DNA of 64,000 bases from Schistosoma haematobium (Eukaryota; Platyhelminthes; Trematoda; Strigeidida; Schistosomatidae), in assembly GCF_000699445.3 (NCBI RefSeq), contig NC_067197.1, forward strand, positions 7,260,152 to 7,324,151. The letters run 5' to 3'. Both the position numbers and the translations under genes were made by a program. The notes beneath the pieces are model-generated. The model ran no database searches, was not told the origin of the DNA, and saw nothing but the letters and a program-made list of their open reading frames with translations. This document shows positions 48,619 to 59,439 of the stretch, one piece after another; position 1 is the first letter of the stretch; every line of letters begins with the position of its first letter.

Positions 48619-50963
48619 GTGATGGTGAAGATGATGAAAATGTTGTCATGAGTGAATTTAATTGTTCATGTTCAATTAAATAAACTATCAATAACCGATA
48701 CCATGATATGTTTAAAAGTTCTAATCTTGTATCAATCGACTGATCTAATAGACATTCATTGAATGAATTAAATAAATTTGTCTTTGTTAAATCATGTCTA
48801 ATATTATTATGCAATAAAGAGATTATTGCTAATTTTGGTTGTTCAATGAAATGGATCATTTGTCTAAACCATTGTTTTAATTTATTGTAAAAGGTTAGAT
48901 TTTGACTGGAAATTTTAATAGATGGAGTAATAAAGGAATGTTGTGCATTGATCACATCCTCATCATTATCATCATCATCATCATCAGCTGTATATGTAAC
49001 AGCATTATTGATTTTATTGTTGTTGTTGTTGTTTTTACTGGAATGTTGATACAATGTTCGACTATGTGAAGAGTTTGTTTTTTTCTTCAAAACTTTTGTT
49101 TGATGATTATGTTGAGTGTTTTTTGGAAAGAAGTGTAATTTTAAAATGGATTTTTTAGATGGTACACTTTCACCGGTTTTTAATTTTGTCAACGAATTAA
49201 GTTTTACATTGAGCTTGGATTGAATTGATGATGAATGTTGTATATGTACAGGTTTTGAAATATTGTCATGTTTCTCGTCTGATAATCTTGATGATGATTG
49301 ATTTGACTTTGATAAATATTGTTGATTATTTTCATTAATTTGTTCACTAGAAGTGATTCGATTGGAATTCGATAATGCCCATAGATTACAGGCTAATTCA
49401 TCTGTTGTCTTAAGGCTATTACATGAATTTGAAAAATCATTATTTCGATATATTGTATTATCAAAAGACGGAAAAACGGAAGATGCACATAAGGCGAATG
49501 CAGCGGATAAAGCAATTTGATAACATGCTGGAGATAGAATTAAGTTAAGTAAGTTGGCTCCTAGTAAGGTTGATTCATTGTTCGATGTGTTATTCAGATT
49601 ATTCTTATTTAGTTTTTGTTCAATATCTTTACAAATAAATTCTACTGATGGCTGACGCTCAGGTCTTAAATTACTATTACTGATATTATTAATGGTAGTA
49701 CTGCCAGTAACATTGGTACTAGAAGTAATACATTTCCTAAATTTGCTTACCGTATGAGACAAAGGGAATGTAACTGAATTATGTCTTAAACTATTACATC
49801 GTAGAATACTTGAATTGTCAGAAAATCGTGAAGTGTAATCTAAATCACCGGCAAAACTCCGCCTTCTTTTTGAGATTATGATATCTGAGGTAGGAATATT
49901 ACATTTAAAATTATCGAGTAAACCTGATTGATTGGAATGAGAGGAAGCTGAAGATAAATCAAGTGGTTGTTCAGAACATTCTTGACTATTCATAGTTGTA
50001 GAAGTTGTAGCGGTGGTGAGATTAGCAGTATGTACAGTAGGAAAATGATTAATAGGTGACTGGGAATGTAGAACGTGGTTGTTTTTTAAGTATTCAAATC
50101 TATCAAACAACTTCGTTGGAGATAACTGGGAATGTGTTAACAAATTAATATGTGAAGGGCTCAACGTAGATGAAGATGATGAAGATGTAGGTGATGATGA
50201 TAAAGACGATGATGACAAAGATGATGATGATAATGGAGAAGACGATGACAACTTCTCGCCTAACAGATTGTCCTGAAAAAGTTTTCTACCATTACTGATG
50301 GAAGTTTCTAAGGTTTGTAAACTATTACAGTGCTTCTTTGGTTTAAGTGATTTACGTCTCCTTTGAACAGATGATGAATTATTGATTTTGCGTCGACTAA
50401 GAAATTTATCTTTTTTAAGATTAGTTATTGATTTCGCATTATCACATGTCAAAAACACTAACTGACTCCTCATATAAACTGAATCGAAGTTTTCTGTACC
50501 CGATAGTAAATCATATAATAGACCAGTTGTTGTAGAGTAATTTTTTGTTGTTAAAATTGACCGTTTACTAGTACTCTTTGTAATAATATCTTTTTTAGTT
50601 TGATGAATATTACATGGTGTACAAAATTCATCCTTTTCATGATATCGTGAGAATTTATTGCCACGACTAATCTCATCATCATTATCATTATCGGTAATGG
50701 TATTTATTGATGCTGTCTTTGTTGCAGTTGTAGTAGTAGATGTATTAGTACTATTCATATCATATTCCATCATTAATTCATCTTCAATCAGTTTATGTAC
50801 ACGTTTAATACTATGCAAATATTTATTAGTGTTATCAACATTTTGAATGATAATTTCTCCTTTTTTAACTGATTCAAAATGTGGATTAGGAAGTGGATTA
50901 TCAGTTAAATGAATTAGACTTTGTTCACTTTCCGATACTGATGACAGTGCATCTGCTGCCAAT
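45537..50963 (-). CDS. Nuclear receptor (NR2-type), hinge and ligand-binding domain, last two exons
   Basis: Exons on the minus strand are 50963-48361 and 45961-45537, joined in phase (G|GC), giving 1009 codons from the first visible exon. After a very long, Ser/Asn/Thr-rich hinge come 'LLDQSIDTRLELLNISWYRL' (helices 3-5 signature of nuclear receptor ligand-binding domains) and, in the last exon, 'MIHTLIDKLLNITKE' and 'SIIFFVSNQLGDSVEDLFNS', which align with the helix 10-12 region of NR2E/NR2F receptors (TLX: 'EEVFFKKTIGNVPITRLLSD'). PLDLS at 49966-49952 is a CtBP-binding motif, suggesting repression. Family role: nuclear, DNA-binding transcription factor. The zinc-finger exons were not found in 51-64 kb. 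Which NR2 member (tailless-, PNR- or COUP-like) cannot be settled. Confidence 0.7.
45962..47349. other. Last intron of the receptor gene, left part
   Basis: AT-rich, no coding sequence supported. Confidence 0.5.
47350..47576 (-). mobile_element. tRNA-like/hammerhead element (family H3), full copy
   Basis: Minus strand order: inverted end ('GTGGATTGGTTGAGGTTAGA'), tRNA-like head with GCCGGCTCAGTGGTTCAG (A-box region) and CTGGGTTTGAATCC (B box), linker GGGATCGTGGATGC, hammerhead, tail ending 'CGATTCATGATCTC'. Head and tail are imperfect inverted repeats. It lies in the receptor's last intron, same strand as the gene. Confidence 0.8.
47402..47447 (-). ncRNA. Hammerhead ribozyme, type I, complete core
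   Basis: Minus strand: stem I GCACTG, core CTGAGGA (CUGANGA with N7=G), stem II GTCC/GGAC, GAAA, stem III CG-GC-CG closed by A15.1-U16.1, cleavage triplet GTC, stem I CAGTGC. Stem I pairs perfectly over 6 bp. Predicted cut between 47408 and 47407. It has the same tiny stem III as the known Sm-alpha hammerhead. All universally required bases are present. Confidence 0.8.
47602..47685. repeat. Compound (TAC)n(TAA)n(TTA)n microsatellite, self-complementary
   Basis: About 8 TAC units, about 10 TAA, then about 10 TTA. The TAA and TTA blocks are reverse complements and can form a hairpin. Confidence 0.95.
48129..48307. mobile_element. Family H3 remnant in snap-back form
   Basis: Left half is minus orientation (tail GTTGTGGAGATTGTTAAG, then CACCATGGAAAACCTGGAAG, then CGGCCGTTTTGTC). 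Near 48238 it switches to plus orientation (CAGTGCTTCCAGGTTTTC, TATGGTGG, GACTCAT-like tail). The tRNA-like head and most of the ribozyme are missing. It lies just downstream of the receptor exon, in the intron. Confidence 0.7.
48361..50963 (-). CDS. Nuclear receptor exon: hinge and start of ligand-binding domain
   Basis: 867 codons. Acceptor TTTGAATCAG (minus, at 50964), donor GTCAGT (48360-48355). Tracts: Ser-rich at about 50240-50160, Asn at 49030-49010, Asp at 48990-48960, Ser/Pro at 48640-48575. A nuclear-localisation-like basic patch ('RRKINNSS', 'RRRKSLKPKK') lies near 50400-50330. The Ser/Pro tract and a Lys-rich segment sit inside the ligand-binding fold, between helix 5 and the next helices. 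Confidence 0.75.
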
Positions 50964-51657
50964 CTGATTCAAATAGAAAAGAAAAGATTCTTGTTGAAAA
51001 TATTGTCATGTCAATTTATATGTAATAAAATATTTGAATTATAAACCTTATTTTTAGTTTCTTTAAGAAAATGTTATAATTTTCAGCTTAGTAATTAAAC
51101 CATAGAAAGTATCAGTTCCCAGAAGACTAAAGGTGACGAATGATGACAAAAACCGATGAACAGGAAACTTTAGATGACTAATGTACGTAATTCTGTGCGG
51201 TTTAGAAGTTTCAATGGTGTGTTCGAACACTGATAGAAAATTTTGCACCGTTACAATAAAAAGGCGATATCATTGTTCATATTATTTTAGGGAGTGATGG
51301 GTTAAAGGTTGAAGAAGCATTTGATCTTGAATAATAAATTTTCAGGTTCGAACCTCTATTCTCTTATTTCATTTTTTGGCACCATGGCAGTATCACAAAC
51401 TTTCATGATGCCGTCAAACCAAGTATTGGGTTGACTTTCGGTTAAGGATTTGTGCTTACTGCAAATTCATGATTTGAAAACCCTTAAAAACGTATTAATT
51501 CAACAAAATCCTGTAGTGACAATGATCAAGTGCCTATTGGCGATCAGCTTCAAGGTTCAATTCTCAGGGTTTTAGTGAAAAACCATTACTAGTAGAGTTC
51601 AATCATGGGTGAGATAGATATTCACCCCCGGCAATGGAAGATGGTTGAGTAATATCG
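50964..51657. other. Non-coding upstream of the receptor exon; module shared with 61420-61550
   Basis: 51520-51657 ('GGCGATCAGCTTCAAGG', 'TAGAGTTCAATCATGG', 'GAGATAGATATTCACCC') resembles 61430-61540 in order and spacing. Both lie directly 5' of a family H3 element. No receptor DNA-binding exon was seen. Confidence 0.45.
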
Positions 51658-51850
51658 TAAATTGATTGAAGTCAGACATTAGTACAGCTGAATACCGGTT
51701 CATTGGCTTAGAGATTAAGCATTCACATGCCAGACCGAATTTCCTGGGTCCGATTCCCAGATGTGGGTTCATGAATATGTACTGTTGAAAAGTTCCAAAC
51801 TAGGACGAAACCAATAGTTTCCAGTGATGGTTTAGCTAAAATCAGTAAGT
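51658..51850 (+). mobile_element. Family H3 tRNA-like/hammerhead element, old copy
   Basis: The B box reads GGGTCCGATTCCC. The core strand reads CTGTTGAAAAG where CTGAGGAG is expected, so the ribozyme is dead; TAGGACGAAACC remains. The inverted head ATTGATTGAAGTCAGACATT is visible. Confidence 0.65.
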
Positions 51851-52615
51851 GATTTACAAACTATGTAAATTCTCTAATCCCTACAAAATCCTATAGTGAA
51901 AATAAAAATTCGTTTTCCTCATTAACAACCTTATGAAAGTCACAGGATAGAAAGATAAAAAAACAACAGTAAACGTTATGACTCATTACCTTATGGAAAA
52001 GGTTTGGAAACAATTGTCTGGATTAGTGATTTCCATAAAGTATTAAATCTAAATGAAATATGTACTTTTTGATGATTACAGGGATCAAACAATTTACTTG
52101 TTCTATTGATTATAAAACTCAGTCAATATTAGTACATCACATTGTTTTGTAATTGTAATTCTGATTCTGTGTATTGAAAAAACACAATCTTTTTTTTAAA
52201 TATTTACCAGACAGATAATGTATACGTTGAACAGTGTGTCCGAGTATAGGGTCAGTTTTAAGTACCAGATGTTTGAAAAGTCTCAATTTATCTCTGGGTT
52301 ATGTAATTATTTTTTTTTTAACGTAAATAGTTACATAAACTATCCAGTCAACAGTTGATCGGATGTAAAAATTACTTAAGGAGATTGAAGTCGAACACTA
52401 CTAACAATTAATATAATTATATAAATATATCATGACAGATTTTGTTACGAAAGTGAATTCTTTCTGTAAAGGTTCAATTGATTCGAACTATCGAGTGGAC
52501 ATATCAACAAATTATTATTCAGTATGTTGCGAAATCATTCATCTATTTTTTTAAACCAAATTTTATCAGGAAAGTGATTAACCGGTGACTAGTTTGATTC
52601 TATAGGTAGTGTTTA

Positions 52616-52835
52616 TTGAATGATGACCTCACTTTATCTATGGATTAAAATCAAGGAGCATTGGATAGCTATGTCATTCTAGTATGAAGCCGTTAGTAGT
52701 ACACGCACACACACACACAAAACTCCATCACAGTAATTGGATCGAGAACCTTCAGGTTTCTCGATAAACCCTTAGCCATTAGAACCACTGAGTCGGCGTC
52801 TAATGATACGATTTTAACTTCAATTAACTAGTTGT
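52616..52835 (-). mobile_element. Family H3 element, old copy with CA tract
   Basis: Minus strand: AGACGCCGACTCAGTGGTTC (head), then an altered B-box region, a CA/GT tract at 52703-52720 in place of the ribozyme centre, and the tail region ATCAAGGAGCATTGG. Ribozyme destroyed. Confidence 0.5.
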
Positions 52836-53255
52836 ATAAGGCTATCATCAATCTGTAGCAAATGCAACTGATAAATTAAACCAATTTTTATGAAACTCAT
52901 CCAAATACAGTGCTAGATTTATTGTTTATTTAACAAATCATAAAAATAGCACCAATAGAATTCTTAGAGAGAAAACAAAAGTCAAACTAGATAAAACATT
53001 GTTCTTTGATAATAATGACAGCTTGATTACGTTTATTAACAACTGAAAAGACAAAACAACATCGGTAAAGTCATTTAACAAGCAGTGGTTTAACAGAACT
53101 ATTACTGATTAATAATGAAGACACTATTTTAGGATTATAGCCTAATTTCATGGTATTCAACATCAGTACTAATACTAATAATGTGTCCTTTGATTTTACA
53201 AAATAATAAGGTATATTTAAAGAGTAAAATGATTATATTTCAACTAAATATATAT

Positions 53256-53419
53256 TTTTTTTTTCTGGTTAGCGTTTTTTAGCGAGTTGGTTATCTACGG
53301 GATGGGGTCGCCAACCCTATGCCCAACCCTCCTCCTTTATCCGGGCTTGAGACCGGCAGTAGCCCCTGGAGGGGCTCCAGGTGGAGTAACAGGCGTAAGT
53401 AAGTAAGTAAGTGAGTGAG
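53256..53419 (+). mobile_element. Short non-autonomous element with family C LINE tail
   Basis: After a T run it has GGTTAGCGTTTTTTAGCGAG, a GC-rich leader, and ends GTAACAGGCGTAAGTAAGTA, the same tail as the LINE at 40101-40475. An 11-bp duplication TAAATATATAT (53245-53255, 53420-53430) flanks it. It is probably an internally deleted LINE, or a SINE using its 3' end. The minus-strand frame 53291-53506 is a shadow. Confidence 0.7.
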
Positions 53420-53430
53420 TAAATATATAT

Positions 53431-54252
53431 ATGAATGCTTAGAACTGTTTATCACAGTTCGTATTGAAACATCTTTACGTAGAAATTTCAGTATAAAATA
53501 TATCACTCATACAATTTATCAGCTGTCATCGGTGTAAGCAAACTGGTAGTTTTGCGTTTACATCTATATTCTATTGATAATACTTTTTTTTAACAATACT
53601 TAGTTCTCTCACAATAAAACTTCATTGAAGTAAAAAAGAATGATACAAAAAGTAAATCGATTTCTTTTGAATACCGTATAAAAACGGTGAAATATTTCTT
53701 TATTAGGAAGTAATCAAAAATCAATAAACATGTTTATTAATCTATCATTTTATGCACTGAAAATGTTAGAAAAAAACATCTACAGTCAAATGATCAATGA
53801 TTAGTGATCAGTGCCATCTTTAGCTGATATTTGATTATGCCCTGTGTGTATTGTTATCGTATAAAGATTTTTTTTTGGCATGACTAGGATCATCATTTGG
53901 CAGGGGGTCCAGTGTAAGCATTTCGAATGAATTGTATTCTGTGCATCATATTTGTGAATGGTTGTCTAAGTAAAGTCATTTTATGATAATAAACTAAATT
54001 ACAAATTGAACTCATCGTCACAAACCTCTCATTACTAATAAAACTCAGCATAAAAGTCATTTATAGACCATTTTCAACTCTTAGATATTATCATATTACA
54101 TAATCATAATTTCGAAAGTAACAACTGAATGAACACTTGGTAATGACCGATGTCATTCTTCCCTAGTCCCTTGAGTGCTGATTGAATTCGAATGATCGAA
54201 TTACAGTATCCTCATCAGTATCAGTGACTTGATATCACGTACACTATGTTGA
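53431..54252. other. Non-coding
   Basis: No feature recognised. Confidence 0.5.
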
Positions 54253-54425
54253 GATTTGATGTGGTTGGAGATGGTCGTCAGGGAACTCTGCTCGACCTAG
54301 GTTTTAGGATAGTCAGTATCAATCATCAAAGCGCACCTGCGATACCGAGGGAATGGACGCTTTCTATAGGATTCGAATCCACGTCACCAAGACTCGCAAT
54401 CTGAGACGTGGGCACTAAGACATTT
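54253..54425 (-). mobile_element. Family H2 tRNA-like/hammerhead element, strongly decayed
   Basis: The plus strand shows GGTTGGAGATGGTCGTCAGG and GGATTCGAATCCACGTCACC, matching the reversed tail and head of the family seen at 56358. The ribozyme region no longer has a recognisable core. Confidence 0.55.
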
Positions 54426-55546
54426 GGACAGCAAATTACTTCCTGTAAGACCGAGTTACTCACAATCGTTTCCTTAAGATTTTAGGTACACTTATCCGGA
54501 TTGAACCAAATCGCAGAAAACCTTAAGTAGAAAGATTGCCACCAATGACCTTCGACAGTATAACACTACTAACATCTCCAGTTAATGAGAAGCTAATTAT
54601 TCCGATATAAATAATTAATTAATTGGGAACAACTACAAAATAGCATAATAATGATAGTGATATATAGTAAACTAACTGAAGTTACAGAACTGAAACATTG
54701 GATGTTTGCAATCACTAACTCAATGTCTAAATTTACTTAGTTCATAAGACATAGTTCGTTTCTGAATAAAGATGCAAGTATACAAGGTTGAAAAGTAGTA
54801 ACGTGTAACGAATATATACTATTCAATGACTGGTTTTTTTTAGGTGATATTAACTTATCGTCAAGATTATTTTCCAAGTGAAAACAGTATAGTTTAGGCT
54901 GTATTCGCCACAGACTGATCTCAATTAGGGTACTGTTCAAAATTAAGCAGCACTGGACAGACATATTGATAGTGAAACAGTTATCACATATGACACTGGA
55001 TGGTCTTTGCACTATATCACAAGTTGACTAAAGTTGAAATTTTACCAGTGCTTCTCATATTTCAATGTTCACTGTGAAACCTGTATGTCCCAGGTTCGAT
55101 CTGTGACTTGGTCTTCTGATAAGACAAAAGAGTTATTCAGTACTCACTGGTATCAAAATGAGATCAATTCGTAACCAACATAACCTACAATTTAAACTAA
55201 TCTCCGTTACATTTCCCCCCACAATGAAACAAAGTTTTAAAATAAAATTTTTTGCATGGTTAGTAACTACAAGTAGGAAATTGCTTATATACATTATTAG
55301 TTATACACTATCTTGAATATACTAGAAACTCCATTTCAATCTATGTACACACACGTTCATAAATAAACATGAAGAAGAGTTACATAGACTGATAATGAAT
55401 AAAAATGATGAATATTTGTAGAGATGAAAAAAAAACTAGACATTAATAACGATAAAAATAGAATAATGAAAACATTTTATTCGCTGACTAAATGATACTG
55501 CTTTATATACATAAATTTTCAGTTAAAAGTATTTATCAGTAATATA
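54426..55546. other. Non-coding
   Basis: AT-rich; the minus-strand frame 54737-55012 has no family resemblance. Confidence 0.5.
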
Positions 55547-55668
55547 GTTGTGGAGATTGTTGAGCTTTTGATTGAGTTCATGAATCGATCAATGCTAGAC
55601 TATCATTGAAAGCCTGGAAGCAATGGACGGCCGTTTCGTCCTAGTATGGGACTCCTCAGAGGTGCGCA
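55547..55668 (-). mobile_element. Family H3 element, 5'-truncated just before the ribozyme
   Basis: Minus strand begins at the ribozyme (TGCGCACCTCTGAGGAGTCC) and runs through GAAACGGCCGTCC to the long tail ending CAATCTCCACAAC. The core is intact; stem I has mismatches at the first pairs (CT against CA), so activity is doubtful. No tRNA-like head. Confidence 0.75.
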
Positions 55669-56342
55669 AATACTTTATTACCCTTATTCTGTCTAAATAG
55701 CAACAAGTGTGTTAACAATTAAAACTAATTATACTGGATTACGAATAATTTAATGGCATGTCAGAGAAATTCTCAATTTGGATTTCGTACTGGTTAACAC
55801 TTATCGATAACCATCAATGGACTAATTGTTCATTTTCAGAGATTTCAACTTATGAAACACCAGTGACCTTCTACAGGTTTCCACTCTGATAAAGTAAAAC
55901 AACATGCATCATAAAACTAAATCCCTCACTTCAGAAGTTTTTTATCATGTTATTCATGTAAATATATCCATTTAAATTTTAGTCACTAACGTACAATAAT
56001 ATAAATCCTTTACAGGTGTAAGCAATATACACTAATTATGTGGGAGTTAACTCCTCTAAGGAAATACAATACAATGTAATTAAACAGAAGTGTATACGCT
56101 TCCATTAGTTCCGGTAATTCACATCGGTTATTACGTGTTAACTACGAGACTGCTATTTCTCCAAGAATGAGAAGATACAATATTAAAGAGACAGAAATAA
56201 TAAGAAACTATATTTCGTAAATCAAGTTATGTTATATAATAAATATGCGTCTACCATATAAAGTTTATATAATTACAATACCCGGGAAACTCTTACGTAT
56301 GTAGTTGAGAAAGATAATATCACTACTAATATTAGTGGTAAT
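55669..56342. other. Non-coding, AT-rich
   Basis: No feature recognised. Confidence 0.5.
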
Positions 56343-56357
56343 AATAATAATCCATGA

Positions 56358-56605
56358 CAATTGATTGATCACTGGGTGGTGATCAATCAATTGTGATTAC
56401 ATCTCAGTCCTACAGGAGGTCAGTCGCGGCTCGGATAGCTCAGTGGTAACGTCTCTGACTGTGAAGCTGGGTGACACGGGATCGGATCCGTCAGGGAGCA
56501 CCAGTTCCCTCAAGATTACAGGTACACTTTGCTGACAAGTGCCAAGTAGCACGAAACCCGGGTTCAGAGTTTCCTGTCGACTACCTTCAACCACCATCTA
56601 ATCTC
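56358..56605 (+). mobile_element. Family H2 tRNA-like/hammerhead element, full copy
   Basis: Perfect 15-bp duplications AATAATAATCCATGA (56343-56357, 56606-56620). Order: a 15-bp-arm hairpin (CAATTGATTGATCAC / GTGATCAATCAATTG), a tRNA-like head GCTCGGATAGCTCAGTGGTA with B-box-like GGGATCGGATCC, hammerhead, tail CTACCTTCAACCACCATC. In the ribozyme (about 56526-56572) the core reads CTGACAA: catalytic G8 is replaced by A at 56537, so no cleavage is expected. Stems I-III still pair. Confidence 0.8.
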
Positions 56606-56620
56606 AATAATAATCCATGA

Positions 56621-57471
56621 TTATTGGGACAAGAACACATTCTAGATGAGTCACAAATAAAACTTAATGAAGTGTAACAAGACTAAATTGTAGTCTATAA
56701 ACATATTTTATCTTTCTATACAGTATATAATTCAAGTAATCTAATTCAATAGTTGGGCAGATAGGTCAAATTTTATTTCTCCTTTAGTTAAATGCATGAC
56801 CAAACACTTTAAATAAACACATATACATTCAAATATATAACAGTTTCTAGTCTGTCTGGATTAATAAACATTTGTTTATTTTTCTACATACATGTGCTTG
56901 AACTTTGTTTGTTTAATACACCTATGTCTGTTTATTTATTTTACGTATTCCAAGGGTATATATATATATGTATTTGTAATTTAACATTTTATATATCAAG
57001 GTGTACCTATTTTGAATATCCTTTATTCATGAAATTACATTTAGACATATTTTATGTTCTAGATCATTTCATGAATTGATTGACTTAGTCAATCCTAATT
57101 TCATTGAATATGTCTAGAATAAATGTCTACCATCATCAATATAATTAATTACTTCAATGACTATGATCAATTTTCTAGACTTCTTTTAATGTGTACACAA
57201 TTTGATGTATAGACAAAAGTCTATATAATAAGATAGAATGATAATATATTGTGTGTATGTATAAATGAGAAAGGACAAGGTAAAGGTATGTTATAAGTCA
57301 TATATATCTATGATATGACTAGTTCATAATGAAATGTACTTTTATTGGGAAAATTATTTAACCTTTTTTTCTTTTAAATTCTCGAAAAGGTAAATAAGGT
57401 TTGTTATTTTATTAACAAGAAAAATATTCGATTTCCCTTTTTATTTTTCTCTCTCTTTTCTCAAGAGAAAA
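56621..57471. other. Non-coding, AT-rich
   Basis: No feature recognised. Confidence 0.5.
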
Positions 57472-57720
57472 ATGAGTCAATTGAAGCTAGACCACCATGG
57501 AAAACCTGGAAGCACTGGACGGCCGTTTCATTCTAGTATAGTCTAGTTGGTTAAGCGCCTGGCGTGAGACTGATAAGTTGTGGGTTCGAATCACACGGGG
57601 GCTGGGATCGTGGATGCGCACTGTTGAGGAGTCCCATACTAGGACGAAATGGACGTCCAGTACTTCCAGGTTTTCCATGGTTGTCTAACTTCAATTGACT
57701 CATAATTTCAACCAGTGAAA
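57472..57720 (+). mobile_element. Family H3 element with its tail copied in reverse at the 5' end (snap-back)
   Basis: 57472-57540 is the reverse complement, with few changes, of 57632-57703 (tail plus the 3' half of the ribozyme). From 57541 a plus-strand copy follows: GTCTAGTTGGTTAAGCGCC, B box GGGTTCGAATC, GATCGTGGATGCGCACTG, ribozyme, tail. The core reads TTGAGGA (C3 to U), so it is inactive. Confidence 0.75.
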
Positions 57721-58472
57721 TTTCTAAAGTCTCCACAAAACTCATTTTGAAAAATATAAATTAACAGAAGTCTATGTCAAATTTATAATTGATCTGATAA
57801 CAAGATTCATAAAAATAATGATGTAAAGTGGATTTCTTTCTGAAAACAAACAAATCCAGATTCATAGAACTGACAAAGAAAGGGAATGCTTAGTTTAAAG
57901 AAATACATGGTTAGGATGAGACTGAAATGTCAATACTTTTCAATATTATCCATCATCCCAAACTGACAAATATCTCAATAATTTAATTAAACAATATTAA
58001 AAGAGAATGAAAAACAGTTTTGAAATGTACCTGTGCAGTCTTTGGGAATGTTGTTAACGACGGAACCTACGAATGGATCTGAATTATGTTTAAAAACTTC
58101 TTAAGTAAATATTATTTTAATCCGATTGTCTATATTCTTACTAAGACTTGAAATCCAGTATTTTATCATTTGAAATATCAACATATTGTCAACTAAGCTA
58201 TTAGTTTCAGATAACCACCAGTTTGTTCAGTATGTATCACTTTATTTCTAAGCATTTCTATTTTCCTTTGAAAAATCTTAAACTATGATGAAACAACTAT
58301 TCACTGTTTATAAATCTTCTTAGTGGTTTTGCATACGTTTCAGATCATATTCGAGAGCACTTTATTAAAATTCTCTTCCATTTATTACTGTGTTACATAT
58401 ATGTGCTTTTATTTTAATTTTATAAACACATTGTTCCCTTTAATTAAAATGGTTTGCTACAAGAACATTTTT

Positions 58473-58731
58473 CAGTATAGGGGTTGTGGAGATTGTTAAG
58501 TTATTGATTGAGATAATGAGTCTATTGATGTTAGACCACCGTTGGAAACCTGGAAGCACTGAGCGGCTATTTCGTCCTAGTATGGGACTCCTCAGCAATG
58601 CGCATCCACAATCCCTCTCCCCGCGAGATTCGAACCCAGAACCTATCTGTCTCGCGCCAGGCGCTTAACTAACTAGACCACTGAGCCGGCATCCAATGGT
58701 GGTCTAACATCAGTTGATTCATGATCTCAAT
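58473..58731 (-). mobile_element. Family H3 tRNA-like/hammerhead element with 13-bp target duplication
   Basis: Perfect duplications CAAGAACATTTTT (58460-58472, 58732-58744) define the full unit. Minus strand: ATTGAGATCATGAATCAACT (inverted end), head ATGCCGGCTCAGTGGTCTAG, B box GGGTTCGAATCTC, ribozyme (core CTGAGGA and GAAA intact, but U16.1 and position 17 altered, likely inactive), then the long tail CTCAATCAATAACTTAACAA through CTCCACAACCCCTATACTG. The terminal repeats match over about 36 bp. Confidence 0.85.
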
Positions 58732-58900
58732 CAAGAACATTTTTATTACAAAAACATGATACAGACTTTCCAAATCTGTCGATTTCTTAGAATGATAATT
58801 GTTTGTCTGCTGATTAACCGTGAAATATTTTCCTATATAATCAGTTGCTAACTGTTGATCAAGTACACACATAACCTTTTCAACCGTATTTTATCAAAAT

Positions 58901-59115
58901 TTTGAGTCGATTTAAGCTAGATAACCATTGAAAACCTCGAAGCACTCAATGGGTGCTTCGTTCCAGGATGGTACTTCTCAAAAATGTGCATCAACGACCT
59001 TGAATGCGAGAATCCAATTCAAAACTCCCAGTGTTGTATGCGAACGCTTAGCTTCTAAACCACTGAGCCTGCATCCAACGATGTTAATGTCTAACTTCAA
59101 TCAATCCACGAAATT
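58901..59115 (-). mobile_element. Family H3 element, old copy
   Basis: Head ATGCAGGCTCAGTGGTTTAG and inverted end TGGATTGATTGAAGTTAGAC on the minus strand; ribozyme region strongly altered (TTGAGAAGTACC) and inactive. Confidence 0.65.
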
Positions 59116-59439
59116 GCACGACAATCTTCCACAGGAGTTGAAAATGTTGATTTATCATTAGCTGACATTCAAAGTAGAATATTTGAAAACTTAACGACAT
59201 TCAAACAGTCATAATAAATGTAGGTCCTGACATAAATGTGCATCAGCCTAAGTTGTCTCAACGAATTAGAAGAACAAAATACAATTAACAATTTGACCAG
59301 CAAACTGTATGATAAAATTGTAACATTAATGATAATAAGAAGGAGAGAATAAACTCGTGGGAAAAAAACGGAATAATATTAAAATATAGGATTGAGAAGT
59401 TAAAACAGAAATGAGTCTTTGACATTGTGACTGATTTTA

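Noticed and set aside
50079..50276. Plus-strand acidic frame opposite the receptor exon
   Set aside because: Shadow of the Ser-rich coding tract on the minus strand.
57487..58668. Several 60-65 codon frames with a shared protein sequence
   Set aside because: They are translations of the H3 repeat, on both strands, not genes.
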